Shown piece by piece: positions 44,086 to 53,138 of a stretch of DNA of 64,000 nt. Under the pieces are notes generated by a model. The model was not told the origin of the DNA and did no database searches. It saw only the letters and a list, made by a program, of their open reading frames with translations. The position numbers were made by a program, and so were the translations under genes. Numbering within the stretch: the first letter of the stretch is position 1; every line of letters begins with the position of its first letter. The stretch is from Paracoccus denitrificans (lineage in GTDB: Bacteria; Pseudomonadota; Alphaproteobacteria; Rhodobacterales; Rhodobacteraceae): NCBI RefSeq assembly GCF_900100045.1, contig NZ_FNEA01000001.1, forward strand, positions 208,615-272,614. The letters run 5' to 3'.

Positions 44086-44888
44086 GCGCGCGCGATCTGA
44101 CCGAAATCACCGGCAAGACCCGGGTTCTGGGCATCCTTGCCGACCCTATCGGCCATGTGAAGGCTCCGCCCGGCATCAACGCCATCGCCATCCGGCGCGG
44201 CCGCGATGCGGTGATGGTGCCGTTGCAGGTCGCACCCGAGGATCTGGCCCAATTCGCCGATGCGTTGCGAAAGCTGAAAAGCTATGACGGCGGCATCGTG
44301 ACGGTGCCGCACAAGGGGGCCATGGCCGGCATCTGCGACGAGATCACGCCGCGCGCCCGGATGATGGGCGCGGTGAACGTGATCCGGCGCGAGGACGACG
44401 GACGGCTGGTCGGCGACATGCTGGACGGGGCGGGCTTCATCGCCGGGCTGGAATCGCAGGGCATCACCGTCGCGAACCGGCGCGTTTATCTGGTCGGCGC
44501 CGGCGGCGCGGCCAGCGCCATCGCCTTTGCCATGGCCGAGGCGGGCGTGGCACATCTGACGCTGGCCAATCGCACCACCGCCAAGGCGCAAGAGCTTTGC
44601 GACCGCATCCGCGCCGCCTTTCCCGAATCCTCGGTCGCGGTCGGCGACGCCAACCCCTCGGGACATGACATCGTCGTCAACGGCACCTCGCTGGGGATGC
44701 GGCCGGGCGACGCGATCCCGCTGGATGTCGCGGGACTGGCCCCCGGCATGGTCGTGGCCGAGGTCATCATGGAGCCGGAGATCACCCCGCTTCTGGCCGA
44801 GGCACAGGCGCGCGGCTGCCGCATCCACCTGGGCAAGCCCATGCTGGAGCAGCAGCTTGAACTGATGGCCAGCTTCTTCAAGCTGTAA
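44082..44888 (+). CDS. Shikimate-dehydrogenase-like NAD(P) oxidoreductase lacking the shikimate motif
   Basis: A 268-residue AroE-superfamily protein. The NADP site is [18 protein letters not shown] (about 138-155) and the catalytic Lys is in TVPHKGAM (about residue 75). The first substrate loop, normally SxS followed by PxxHN, here reads [12 protein letters not shown], without the two serines and the His that hold shikimate, so a different polyol or keto-acid substrate is likely. GTG start at 44082 overlaps the dehydrogenase stop. [11 protein letters not shown] resembles the second substrate loop. Its place between two sugar-acid enzymes suggests a redox step in that pathway. Confidence 0.8.
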   Translation: MSARDLTEITGKTRVLGILADPIGHVKAPPGINAIAIRRGRDAVMVPLQVAPEDLAQFADALRKLKSYDGGIVTVPHKGAMAGICDEITPRARMMGAVNVIRREDDGRLVGDMLDGAGFIAGLESQGITVANRRVYLVGAGGAASAIAFAMAEAGVAHLTLANRTTAKAQELCDRIRAAFPESSVAVGDANPSGHDIVVNGTSLGMRPGDAIPLDVAGLAPGMVVAEVIMEPEITPLLAEAQARGCRIHLGKPMLEQQLELMASFFKL

Positions 44889-44909
44889 GCCGCCAAGGAA
44901 AGGCAAAGC

Positions 44910-46046
44910 ATGATCGACGATCCTTCCGGCCTGTGGCTCGGCCGCGTCTGGCTGCCTCAGGCGGCCGGCCCCGCCGTGGTCACATTGCGAAACGGCAACC
45001 TGGTCGAGGTAACCGCCCCCGGCGCCGCCACCGTCTCGGATATCTGCGAGATGGACGACCCTGCCGGCTGGCTGCGCGCCGCCCCCGGCAGGGTTCTGGG
45101 CCGGCTTGACGACATCGCGGCGGCACCCATAGGCGACACGTCGCGCATCCACCTGCTGGCGCCCTGCGATTTGCAGGTGATCAAGGCCTGCGGCGTGACC
45201 TTCGCACAATCCATGGTCGAGCGCGTGATCGAGGAAAAGGCCGGCGGCGACCCCGCTCGCGCCCAGGCGATCCGCGACCGCATCACCGCCATCATCGGGG
45301 AATCGCTGCGCGACATCCGCGCCGGCTCGCCCGAGGCGGCGGCCGTCAAGCAAGCCCTGATCGGCGAGGGCATGTGGTCGCAATATCTTGAGGTCGGCAT
45401 CGGCCCCGACGCCGAAGTCTTCACCAAGGCCCCGGTCCTCAGTTCCGTGGGCGCCGGGGCCCAGATCGGCCTGCATCCCATCAGCAACTGGAACAACCCC
45501 GAACCGGAGGTGGTGCTGGCGGTGTCCTCTCGCGGGCACATTGTCGGCGCGTCGCTTGGCAATGACGTGAACTTGCGCGACGTCGAAGGACGTTCGGCGC
45601 TGCTTCTGGGCAAGGCCAAGGACAACAATGCAAGCTGTGCCATCGGCCCGATGATCCGGCTGTTCGATGGAAGGTTCTCGCTGGACGATGTGCGTCGGGC
45701 GAAACTGGCGCTGACCGTCGAGGGCGAGGACGGCTATGTTCTGCATGGGCGTTCATCCATGGCGCAGATCAGCCGCGACCCCGCGGATCTCGTCGCCCAG
45801 ACCATCGGCGCCCATCACCAGTATCCCGACGGGCTCATGCTGTTTCTTGGCACGCTTTTCGCTCCGACCGAGGATCGCGATATCAAGGGCGAGGGTTTCA
45901 CCCACAAGCCGGGCGACCGCGTGACGATCTCGTCTCCCGGGCTTGGCACGCTGACGAATACCGTGCGATCGTCGACGGAATGCCCACCCTGGCGCTTCGG
46001 TCTGCGTGATCTGATGCGCAATCTGTCCAGCCGGGGTCTGCTGTAG
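44910..46046 (+). CDS. FAH-family dehydratase, XylX-like
   Basis: A 378-residue fumarylacetoacetate-hydrolase-fold protein with the N-terminal extension seen in Caulobacter-type 2-keto-3-deoxy-D-xylonate dehydratase (XylX). IKACGVTFAQSMVERVIEEKAGGD, GAQIGLHPISNWNNPEPEVVLAVSSRG with metal-binding Glu residues, GNDVNLRDVEGRSALLLGKAKDNNASCAIGP and FLGTLFAPTEDRD are family landmarks. If correct, it makes the same semialdehyde from the opposite stereoisomer as the DHDPS-type enzyme. It is last in the operon. A hydrolase role is the alternative. Confidence 0.78.
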   Translation: MIDDPSGLWLGRVWLPQAAGPAVVTLRNGNLVEVTAPGAATVSDICEMDDPAGWLRAAPGRVLGRLDDIAAAPIGDTSRIHLLAPCDLQVIKACGVTFAQSMVERVIEEKAGGDPARAQAIRDRITAIIGESLRDIRAGSPEAAAVKQALIGEGMWSQYLEVGIGPDAEVFTKAPVLSSVGAGAQIGLHPISNWNNPEPEVVLAVSSRGHIVGASLGNDVNLRDVEGRSALLLGKAKDNNASCAIGPMIRLFDGRFSLDDVRRAKLALTVEGEDGYVLHGRSSMAQISRDPADLVAQTIGAHHQYPDGLMLFLGTLFAPTEDRDIKGEGFTHKPGDRVTISSPGLGTLTNTVRSSTECPPWRFGLRDLMRNLSSRGLL

Positions 46047-46284
46047 CTGCCAAACGGATGCCGCGCCTGTCATCGGTGCGAACGCTCCGGCTACCCTCAA
46101 AGCATGTGGGAGAGATGACCGGAGGCGGACAGGCAGATCGCAGCACCGAAAATCGTTGCTCCGACTGCCGGCGTCCCCCACGGCACCCCATTCCCACTTT
46201 TCCAAGGTGGGCGGTTGGGCGCACCGCGATTCACACCTCCAGGAATCAATTGCAGGAAACCCATGCGGCGCCGTCTTTCACGCG

Positions 46285-46953
46285 TCAGGGCCAGAGCAGT
46301 TCCTTGTCCCAATTTGCATCCGCCTCGTTCCGTCGAAAAACCAGCCGGTTGTGCTGCCTGTCGGTCGCGCCCTGCCAGAACTCGACCACCTCGGGCATGA
46401 CCGCATAGGCCCGCCAAGCTTGCGCCATCCTATCGGGTGCGGCGGCGATGCGGGCCTTCGCATCGGCGATGGCAGACACGACCTCGGACGCGGCGTCCAG
46501 CGGCGCGCTCTGCCGTTCCAATAACACATTGGCACGCGCATCGACCGAACGGGCCAGGAAATCCTGTGCGCATTCTGCGGCGTCCAGTGCCACCGCCCTG
46601 CCCCGGATGCGCACCTGACGGCCCAGGTTCTGCCAGTAGAAGGTCAGGGCGACGGCGGGATTGGCCTCGATCTGGCGGCCCTTGGGGCTGGCGGCGCTGA
46701 TGGCGAAATGCCAGCCACGATCATCGACGTTCTTCAGGATCAGCATGCGCGCGTCGGGATGGCCCTCGGCATCGACGGTGGACAGCGTCATGGCATGAGG
46801 CTCGGCGATCCCGGCCGCGATGGCCTCGTCCAGCCAGTCGAGGAACAGCGCCTGCGGACTGTCGCCCACTGCGCTGAAATCGACGGGATCGAACGGGCCT
46901 TCCAGCGCCTTCAAGTCACGCAGTCGTTGCCGGGTCGTGCCGGATGATGTCAT
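46285..46953 (-). CDS. pdxH: Pyridoxamine 5'-phosphate oxidase family protein
   Basis: A 222-residue FMN-dependent split-barrel protein. MTLSTVDAEGHPDARMLILKNVDDRGWHFAISAASPKGRQIEANPAVALTFYWQNLGRQVRIRGRA matches the FMN and substrate-binding core; the C-terminal EFWQGATDRQHNRLVFRR with its Arg/His residues and DANWDKELLWP correspond to the PdxH dimerisation region. It makes pyridoxal phosphate. It follows the histidine-phosphatase gene directly (stop 46954-46956, ATG 46953). Confidence 0.85.
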   Translation of the reverse strand: MTSSGTTRQRLRDLKALEGPFDPVDFSAVGDSPQALFLDWLDEAIAAGIAEPHAMTLSTVDAEGHPDARMLILKNVDDRGWHFAISAASPKGRQIEANPAVALTFYWQNLGRQVRIRGRAVALDAAECAQDFLARSVDARANVLLERQSAPLDAASEVVSAIADAKARIAAAPDRMAQAWRAYAVMPEVVEFWQGATDRQHNRLVFRRNEADANWDKELLWP

Positions 46954-47511
46954 CTATCCCTCCTGAACCTGCCTGTCCGCGGTCAAGGTCAGCCTGACCA
47001 GTTCGCCATTGCCAGGCGCCTGCCGCGGCATCCCCTCGCCTCCGTCGAGCATCAGCCGCAAGCCGCCCAGCCATGCGCCATGCCCGAAGGCCAGCACCGG
47101 CCCCCGCGCGGCCAGGATACGCTGGCGCACCCGCATGATCCGGGCGGTGAAATCGGCGAATGTCTCGCCCAGGGGCAGGGTATGCGGCGCACTTTGCCAT
47201 GCGCCGGGATGGGCGGCCTCCAGATCGGCCCATGTGCGGCCCTCCCAGTCGCCGAAGGCGATCTCGGCCAGATCGGGGTCGGGTTCCGCCGTCGCGAACC
47301 CATGCAACTCCGCCGTGCGGCGCGCGCGTCCCAACGGAGAGGTCAGGACCAGCGCGAAGTCCCGCCCCGCCAGCGCCTGCCGGTTGGCGGCCAGCACCGT
47401 CATGTCCTGCGCGCCAAGCGGATCATCCAGCGCAATGTCGCGCTGGCCCTGCAAGCGGCCTTGGGCATTCCACGGCGTGCGGAAATGACGGATGAACCAG
47501 AACTCGGCCAT
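46954..47511 (-). CDS. Histidine phosphatase family protein
   Basis: A 185-residue phosphoglycerate-mutase-like protein. The catalytic motif is FIRHFRTPWNAQGRLQG (about 6-22) with the nucleophilic His at about residue 8; Phe replaces the usual Gly of RHG. TSPLGRARRTAELH has the second Arg, EIAFGDWEGRTWADL the acid region and LAFGHGAWLGG the second His. Phosphorylated small molecules are the typical substrates. It lies 3 bases after the ABC ATPase stop and may act on what that importer brings in. Confidence 0.82.
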   Translation of the reverse strand: MAEFWFIRHFRTPWNAQGRLQGQRDIALDDPLGAQDMTVLAANRQALAGRDFALVLTSPLGRARRTAELHGFATAEPDPDLAEIAFGDWEGRTWADLEAAHPGAWQSAPHTLPLGETFADFTARIMRVRQRILAARGPVLAFGHGAWLGGLRLMLDGGEGMPRQAPGNGELVRLTLTADRQVQEG

Positions 47512-47514
47512 GTC

Positions 47515-48558
47515 TCAATCCGCCAGCAGGGGGGCGCTCTGGCTGTCGATGGACAGGGACACGGTTGCGCCTTCGTCGTAAGGCGGCTGGCCGGAAGAAT
47601 GCAGCGTATCGACGATGATCTGGCCGTCCGGGGTCTCGACCAGATAGCGGATCTGGCTGCCCAGGAACTCGCGATGCGCCACCCTGCCCGCAATCTCGCC
47701 GCCCGAGCCGCTGATGCGGATGTTCTGCGGGCGCAGCACGATGCGGTTCGCATCCCCTAGCGGAGCGGCCACGGGCAGGCGCTGGCCCGCCGCGGTCACG
47801 AAATCCGGCCCCTGCATGGCGCCTTTCAGGATGTTCGCGGTGCCAAGGAACCCCGCGACGAAGGCATTCGCCGGCTGGTCGTAAAGCTGCTGCGGGGTGC
47901 CGATCTGCTGGATCACGCCCTTGTCCAGCACTGCCATCCGGTCCGAGGTGGTGTTGGCTTCTTCCTGGTCATGGGTGACGAAGATCGTCGTCAGGCCCAG
48001 CTTGCGCTGCAAGGCCAACAATTCGCGCCGCATCTGGACCCGCAGCGCGGCGTCCAGATTCGACAGCGGCTCGTCCAGCAACAGCACCTGCGGCTCGATG
48101 GCGATGGTGCGCGCCAAGGCGACCCGCTGCTGCTGGCCGCCCGAAAGCTGCGCGGGCATCCGGTCGGCCAGGTGCAAAAGGCCCACGGTTTCCAGCGCGC
48201 GCTCGACCCTGGGGCCGATCTCGCGGGCGGGCATCCGGCGTTCCTCAAGCCCGAAGGCCACGTTGCGGCGCACCGACATATGCGGCCACAGCGCATAGGA
48301 CTGGAACACCATGCCCACGTTGCGCTTCCACGGCGGCAGCTTCGCGATGTCGCGATCCCCGATCAGGATGCGCCCGCGCGGTGTCGGCCCGAACCCCGCA
48401 ATCGCGCGCAGCAGCGTCGATTTGCCCGAGCCCGAGGGGCCGAGGAAGGCGAAGAACTCGCCCGGCTCGATGACCATGTCGATGCCTTCCAGCACCTTGG
48501 TGTCGCCGAACGACAGGTGCAGATCCTCGATGCGGATGCCGGCTTTGGTCTGTGTCAT
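47515..48558 (-). CDS. Fbp/Pot-type ABC ATPase
   Basis: A 347-residue ATPase with a C-terminal TOBE regulatory domain. Walker A GPSGSGKST, Q-loop VFQSYALWPHMSV, signature LSGGQQQRVALARTI, Walker B VLLLDEPLSNLDA, H-loop VTHDQEE. The TOBE part (about 285-345) includes GGEIAGRVAHREFLGSQIRYLVETPDGQ. It belongs with the permease (ATG at 50301) and binding protein upstream on the minus strand. Confidence 0.9.
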   Translation of the reverse strand: MTQTKAGIRIEDLHLSFGDTKVLEGIDMVIEPGEFFAFLGPSGSGKSTLLRAIAGFGPTPRGRILIGDRDIAKLPPWKRNVGMVFQSYALWPHMSVRRNVAFGLEERRMPAREIGPRVERALETVGLLHLADRMPAQLSGGQQQRVALARTIAIEPQVLLLDEPLSNLDAALRVQMRRELLALQRKLGLTTIFVTHDQEEANTTSDRMAVLDKGVIQQIGTPQQLYDQPANAFVAGFLGTANILKGAMQGPDFVTAAGQRLPVAAPLGDANRIVLRPQNIRISGSGGEIAGRVAHREFLGSQIRYLVETPDGQIIVDTLHSSGQPPYDEGATVSLSIDSQSAPLLAD

Positions 48559-48570
48559 CTCTTCCGTCTC

Positions 48571-50301
48571 CTAGTGCTGCTGGCCGGTCATGGTCTGGCG
48601 GGCGCGTTCGCGCTCGATGATGCGTTGCGACAGGTAAGTGCCAAGCGCCACGATCACCACGGCAAGGATGCCAAGCGCGGCGCCGGGGCCGCGTCCGGCG
48701 GGCGATTGCATGTAAAGATAGATGCCATAGGCCAGGGGCGCGTCCGAGGACCGCCCGACCAGCATGATCGTGGCCGACAACTCGACCGCCGCGGTGGCGA
48801 AGCTGGTGACGAAGCCGGCAAGGATGCCGCCCGTCATCAGCGGCACCACGATGCGCCGGATGGTGCTGGCGCGGGATGCGCCGAGGCTTTCGGCGGCTTC
48901 CTCCAGCGACAGCGAGACCTGTTGCAGCGCCGCCATGCAGGCGCGCAGGGCGTAAGGCAGCCGCCGCACCGCCAGCGCCACGATGATGATGCCCCAGAAG
49001 CTGGACATCTGGCCCAGGCCGAAGGGAAGCTGGATGCCGTGGAACATGCGCAGATAGCCGATGCCCAGCACCACCCCCGGCACGGCCAGCGCGGCGGTCG
49101 CCATGTAGTCCAGCCATTTGCGCCCCGCCACCTTGGTGCGGATCACGATATAGGCGATGGCGGTGCCCAGCACGACGTCGATCAGCGCCGCCGATCCGGC
49201 ATAGACGATCGTATTCCAGACATATTGCGAGGACTGGGTGAAGATCGTGCCGAAATGCTGCACGGTGAACCCGTCGGGCAACGGCGAAAACGACCAGATC
49301 GTGCCGAAGGCCAGCAGCAGCAACCCGATATGCGGCGACAGCACCATGGCGAGGATCAGCACGATCACGCCCCAGGCCAGCCATTTCTCGCTCGGCTTCA
49401 GGTCACGGCGCGACAGGCCCCCGCCGCCCTTCTGCACGGTCGCGTAATCCTTGCCGCGCATGAACAGGAAGGACGCCCAGAGCGAAAAGACCGAGAACGC
49501 CACCAGGATGAACGAGATCACATAGCCCATCGGGTCGTTGATCCCGACCCCGGTGATGCGCAGGTAAGCCTGCGGGGCCAGCATGTTGTTGACGTTCAGC
49601 AAAAGCGGCGTGCCCAGGTCGTCGAAGACCTTGATGAAGACCAGCGCCGCCCCGGCCAGATAGCCCGGCATCGCCAGCGGAAAGACGATGCGCCGGAACA
49701 TCCGCACCCCGTGCGAGCCGAGGTTCTGCGCCGCCTCCTCCATCGAGCGGTCGATATTGCGCAGGCTGGCCGACAGGTTGATCAGGATGAAGGGGAAATA
49801 ATGGATCGACTGGACCAGGATGACGCCGTTCAACCCCTCCATGAACGGAATGCGGAAGCCGAAATACTGGTTCAGAAGCAGGTTGATCGAGCCGTTGCGC
49901 CCGAACAGCAGCGACATGGCGACCGCGCCGACAAAGGGCGGCATGATCAGCGGGATGATCCCCAGCGCCTGGATCGCCGCCGTTCCCGCGAAGTTGAAAC
50001 GCGTGGTGATATAGGCCAGGGGCAGCGCGATCAGCGTCGCCACCACCACCGACATCGCCGAGACGTAGAACGAGTTCACGAAGCTTTCGCGAAACAGCGT
50101 CGTGCTGAAGAAATCCTGAAAGTTCTGCAGCGTGAAGGCACCCGTGCGGGCGTCCAGAAACGCCACATAGATCACCTGCGCCACCGGCAGGATCAGGAAG
50201 GCCATCAGGAAGATCGCGATCAGGATGCCCGCGACGGCGGCACCCGACAGGCGGGGAAACAGCGTGAACCCGCGCGAAGCGGTCTGGGATGTGTCGGGCA
50301 T
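48571..50301 (-). CDS. Fbp/Afu-type double-domain ABC permease
   Basis: A 576-residue permease with two homologous membrane halves, each with an EAA loop: SMEEAAQNLGSHGVRMFRRIVFPLAMPG (about 190-218) and SLEEAAESLGASRASTIRRIVVPLMTGG (about 460-488). About twelve helices. This is the AfuB/FbpB fold, used for iron(III) or for phosphorylated sugars and phosphonates. It is third after the binding protein in a minus-strand operon, 12 bases before the ATPase. Genetic context here favours a phosphorylated organic substrate over iron. Confidence 0.88.
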   Translation of the reverse strand: MPDTSQTASRGFTLFPRLSGAAVAGILIAIFLMAFLILPVAQVIYVAFLDARTGAFTLQNFQDFFSTTLFRESFVNSFYVSAMSVVVATLIALPLAYITTRFNFAGTAAIQALGIIPLIMPPFVGAVAMSLLFGRNGSINLLLNQYFGFRIPFMEGLNGVILVQSIHYFPFILINLSASLRNIDRSMEEAAQNLGSHGVRMFRRIVFPLAMPGYLAGAALVFIKVFDDLGTPLLLNVNNMLAPQAYLRITGVGINDPMGYVISFILVAFSVFSLWASFLFMRGKDYATVQKGGGGLSRRDLKPSEKWLAWGVIVLILAMVLSPHIGLLLLAFGTIWSFSPLPDGFTVQHFGTIFTQSSQYVWNTIVYAGSAALIDVVLGTAIAYIVIRTKVAGRKWLDYMATAALAVPGVVLGIGYLRMFHGIQLPFGLGQMSSFWGIIIVALAVRRLPYALRACMAALQQVSLSLEEAAESLGASRASTIRRIVVPLMTGGILAGFVTSFATAAVELSATIMLVGRSSDAPLAYGIYLYMQSPAGRGPGAALGILAVVIVALGTYLSQRIIERERARQTMTGQQH

Positions 50302-50377
50302 GGTGTCCTCGGGGCGTCAGAGGGGCGTGACGGATACCCGCGCCACCAGGGGCGGCGCGGGATCGGACTTCCTGCGG

Positions 50378-51700
50378 TCAGTTCAACGCGGCGGCCTGGT
50401 CGGCCAGCTCCTTCGCCTTGCGGTAATTCTCGACCGCGAAGCTGTCCCAGGACTGTTCGACCTCGGCCTGACGGCCGACGACCTCGGTATCGGGCTCCGC
50501 ACGCGAGATGGTGAAGACCTGCGTGAAGGACGGGTCCAGCGATTGCTCCTCGGTGATCGGCATGGCCTCGACCAATGCGCGGGCCTCGGCGATCAGGGCG
50601 GCGGCTTCCTCGTTGCCGGTCTCGGCATGGGCGGCCTCGGCCTTCTGCACGGCAGCGACGGCAGCGCGCAGGTCATCCAGCCGATAGGTCACCAGCACGT
50701 CGAACAGCGAGTTCACCAGATTGTAGCGCACCCCCGACTTGTCCACGTCGAATTCGATCGCACCGGGCGCGAATTCTTCCGAGAACGGGTTGGGAAATCC
50801 CTCGGGCGCGTTGGCATAGGCTTCAGGATTGACCGGCAGGCGCATGATCGCGGGGTTCAGCAGCACCTGCTGGCCCTCGGGCGACAGCAGGAACTCGACG
50901 AATTGCCTGGCGCCCTCCTGGTTGGGGGCATTCTCGATGATGCCGATATTGGCGGGAACGATGGCGGTCACGCTGGGATAGACCAGTTCGACCGGAAAGC
51001 CCGACGCCTTGGACGCCAGGCCGAAGAAGTCGATCACGATGCCGAAGCCCGTCGCGCCCGAATTCACCGCATCGGGCACGCCGAAGCTGCGCTCGGTCAC
51101 GGTGTTCATGTTGCCCGAGATCCACTTCCACGTCGCCCAGCCCTGGTCCCAACCCTCGCCTTGCAGCACGGTCTCGACCGTCAGGTGGGTGGTGCCGGAA
51201 CGCGAGGGCGAAGACATCGCCACATGGCCGTTATATTCGGCGCGCTTCAAGTCCTCCCATTCCTGCGCGACGGGCAGGTCGTTGGCCTGAACATAGCGGG
51301 TATTATACATGATCCCGTAACCCGAGGCGGCAAAGCCGAAATAGGTGCCGTCGGGATCGTGGACCGGATAGCCGCCGATGGCGTCGGGGATGCCCTCGAA
51401 CTGCACGTCGACCTTGGCCAGCAGCCCTTCCTCCTTCAGCACCTCGAACGCGTCGGGGGCCGAGGCCCACATCAGGTCGATGGTGTTGGCGCCGCGGGTC
51501 TCTTGCAGATGCGAGACGGCGGCGTTGGTGTTGCGGCTGACCACCTCCAGCGTCGTGCCGGGATATGCCGTCTCGAAGGCGGCCTTGAACGGGTCGGTCA
51601 GGTCGCGCGGGAACGAGGTCACCACCGTCACCGTATCGGCGAAGGCGGCAGCCGAGGTCATCATCAGCGCGGCGGCGCTGAGCGTAAGCATTCTGTTCAT
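50378..51700 (-). CDS. Periplasmic binding protein, PgtC-like (transport component)
   Basis: A 440-residue precursor with a signal peptide (MNRMLTLSAAALMMTSAAAFA). The N-terminal half (VTSFPRDLTDPFKAAFETAYPG, SRNTNAAVSHLQE, TIDLMWASAPDAFEVL) is clearly paralogous to the neighbouring PgtC-like sensor (TSYQADVVDPMLESFG, NKNTHAAVDEVLA, DLFWASAPEAFVVL). ATG 51700 has GGAGGAG 6 bases upstream; an upstream in-frame ATG adds no signal. The C-terminus (about 340-440) is an extra helical segment also found in the sensor. It feeds the permease and ATPase downstream. Confidence 0.87.
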   Translation of the reverse strand: MNRMLTLSAAALMMTSAAAFADTVTVVTSFPRDLTDPFKAAFETAYPGTTLEVVSRNTNAAVSHLQETRGANTIDLMWASAPDAFEVLKEEGLLAKVDVQFEGIPDAIGGYPVHDPDGTYFGFAASGYGIMYNTRYVQANDLPVAQEWEDLKRAEYNGHVAMSSPSRSGTTHLTVETVLQGEGWDQGWATWKWISGNMNTVTERSFGVPDAVNSGATGFGIVIDFFGLASKASGFPVELVYPSVTAIVPANIGIIENAPNQEGARQFVEFLLSPEGQQVLLNPAIMRLPVNPEAYANAPEGFPNPFSEEFAPGAIEFDVDKSGVRYNLVNSLFDVLVTYRLDDLRAAVAAVQKAEAAHAETGNEEAAALIAEARALVEAMPITEEQSLDPSFTQVFTISRAEPDTEVVGRQAEVEQSWDSFAVENYRKAKELADQAAALN

Positions 51701-51814
51701 GTTTCTCCTCCCAGAGGCGTCAGGTGGGCCGGGACAGGCCGGCATTCCATTGGCGCGCGACAACTGTGCATGACGCCGGAATGCCTTGCAAGTATTTGTT
51801 TTAATTAATTATTA

Positions 51815-51855
51815 TGGGTCATTTTCGACACGCGCGATGGGTCGTTCCTGACCCA
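51815..51855 (-). promoter_or_regulatory. Tandem TGGGTC-N6-GACCCA sites upstream of the importer operon
   Basis: TGGGTC-N6-GACCCA is perfect at 51838-51855; a second copy at 51815-51832 has TGGGTC-N6-GACACG. Their spacing, 23 bases, is about two helical turns. They lie between the end of the response-regulator gene and the binding-protein start, 115-155 bases upstream of it, the position expected for response-regulator binding. No sigma-54 -24/-12 element (GG-N10-GC) is recognisable between them and the gene. Confidence 0.6.
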
Positions 51856-51865
51856 TGCGGGTGGC

Positions 51866-53137
51866 TCACAGCATGTCGAGATGGCGCAGCCGCAGGTAAA
51901 GCCGCTTGCGCGGGATGCCCAGAAGTGCGGCGGCCTCGGCCTTGCGCCCGCCGGTCTGGATCAGCGCGGATCGCAGCAGGCGGGCCTCGAAGCCCTCCAT
52001 CGCGGCGTCATAGCCCATGCCGGCCGTCTCGCCCCCGGGCCCCGGCGTCGGAAAGTCGGTATCCAACCCGATCACCAGCCGCTCGGCCAGGTTGCGGGCC
52101 TCGCGGACATTGCCTGGCCAGTCGTGATAAGCGATCCGGCGGCGCAGGACGCTGTCGATATGGGGTTTCGGCAGATCGTGGCGGGCGGCGGCCTCGGCAG
52201 CGAAATGGGTGACCAGCAAGGCAGCGTCATCCTCGCGTTCGCGCAAAGAAGGCAGAGGCAGCGTGGCGTTGAAGCGATGAAACAGGTCGGCGCGCAGCCG
52301 CCCTTCCGCCGTCAGGACGTCGGGCGGGCGCTTGACGCTGCCGAGGATACGCAGATCGACCGGACGGGGGGCTGCGCCAAGCGGGGTGATCTCGCGCGAT
52401 TCGACCACGCGCAGCAGGCGGACCTGAAGCCCGTCAGGCATGGATTCAAGCTCGTCCAGATAAAGCGTCCCGCCTTCGGCCCGCGCGATCAGGCCGGGCG
52501 CATCGCTGGTGCCGAACAGTTCCCGGTCCACCTCGGGCTCCGACAGCGCGCCGCAGTTGATGGCGACGAAAGGCCCCTCGCCACGCGGGGACAGGTCGTG
52601 CAGGATGCGGGCCACCAGTTCCTTGCCGGTGCCGGTCTCGCCCGCGATCAGCAGATCGAGTTGCAGGCCCGCCAGCGCGCGCAGCCTCTGGCGCAAGTCC
52701 TGCATGGCGGCGGATCGCCCGATCAGGCGGTCCTCGATCCGTATCTGGCGCAGGCGGGCGTTTTCCAGATGCAGGTCGCGCATCGCCTGCGCCCGCTTCA
52801 GCACATCCAGCATCAGTTCCGGCGCGCAGGGCTTTTCCAGAAAGTCATGCGCCCCGCCCCGCATGGCGCGGATCGCGGCGGGCACGTCGCCATGGGCGGT
52901 GATCAGGACGAAGGGCACATCCGGCGCGACCCCGCGCGCGCGATCCAGAAAATCCAACCCCGAAAGCCCCGGCATCCGCAGGTCCGACAGGATCACGCCC
53001 GGAAAATCAGGCCGCAGCACGTCCAGCGCGGGCGCGGCGGCGTCGAAGGCATGGACCCGGAAACCGGCCAGTTCCAGCGTCTCGGCAGTCGCCTGCCGCA
53101 GGTCGGCATCGTCCTCGACCAGCATCACCTCGGGCAT
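51866..53137 (-). CDS. NtrC-family response regulator lacking GAFTGA (PgtA-like)
   Basis: A 423-residue regulator. Receiver domain (about 1-115; acidic pocket VEDDADL, phosphoacceptor Asp in LSDLRMPG, Lys in LEKPCAPE), AAA+ domain (about 140-345; Walker A GETGTGKE, Walker B GTLYLDELES, Arg finger region LRADLFHRF) and a C-terminal Fis-type HTH (GGRKAEAAALLGIPRKRLYLRL). The L1 loop that normally reads GAFTGA is deleted: ELFGTSDAPGLIARAEGGTL follows directly. It therefore should not activate sigma-54 RNA polymerase. It is the output of the downstream-oriented PgtCBA-like operon. Confidence 0.87.
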   Translation of the reverse strand: MPEVMLVEDDADLRQATAETLELAGFRVHAFDAAAPALDVLRPDFPGVILSDLRMPGLSGLDFLDRARGVAPDVPFVLITAHGDVPAAIRAMRGGAHDFLEKPCAPELMLDVLKRAQAMRDLHLENARLRQIRIEDRLIGRSAAMQDLRQRLRALAGLQLDLLIAGETGTGKELVARILHDLSPRGEGPFVAINCGALSEPEVDRELFGTSDAPGLIARAEGGTLYLDELESMPDGLQVRLLRVVESREITPLGAAPRPVDLRILGSVKRPPDVLTAEGRLRADLFHRFNATLPLPSLREREDDAALLVTHFAAEAAARHDLPKPHIDSVLRRRIAYHDWPGNVREARNLAERLVIGLDTDFPTPGPGGETAGMGYDAAMEGFEARLLRSALIQTGGRKAEAAALLGIPRKRLYLRLRHLDML

Positions 53138-53138
53138 G

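Noticed and set aside
46097..46266. A 55-codon minus-strand ORF between the FAH-family gene and pdxH, with a hydrophobic C-terminus
   Set aside because: No ribosome-binding site, no recognised family, and it lies inside a longer random open frame; it may be a remnant but cannot be supported as a gene.
46954..47511. RHF in place of RHG in the histidine phosphatase as a sign of inactivity
   Set aside because: The catalytic His, second Arg and second His are all kept and Gly at this place varies in the superfamily, so activity is still likely.
51700..51866. Sigma-54 promoter for the importer operon
   Set aside because: Looked for GG-N10-GC on the minus strand because the adjacent regulator is NtrC-like; no acceptable match was found, and the regulator lacks GAFTGA.
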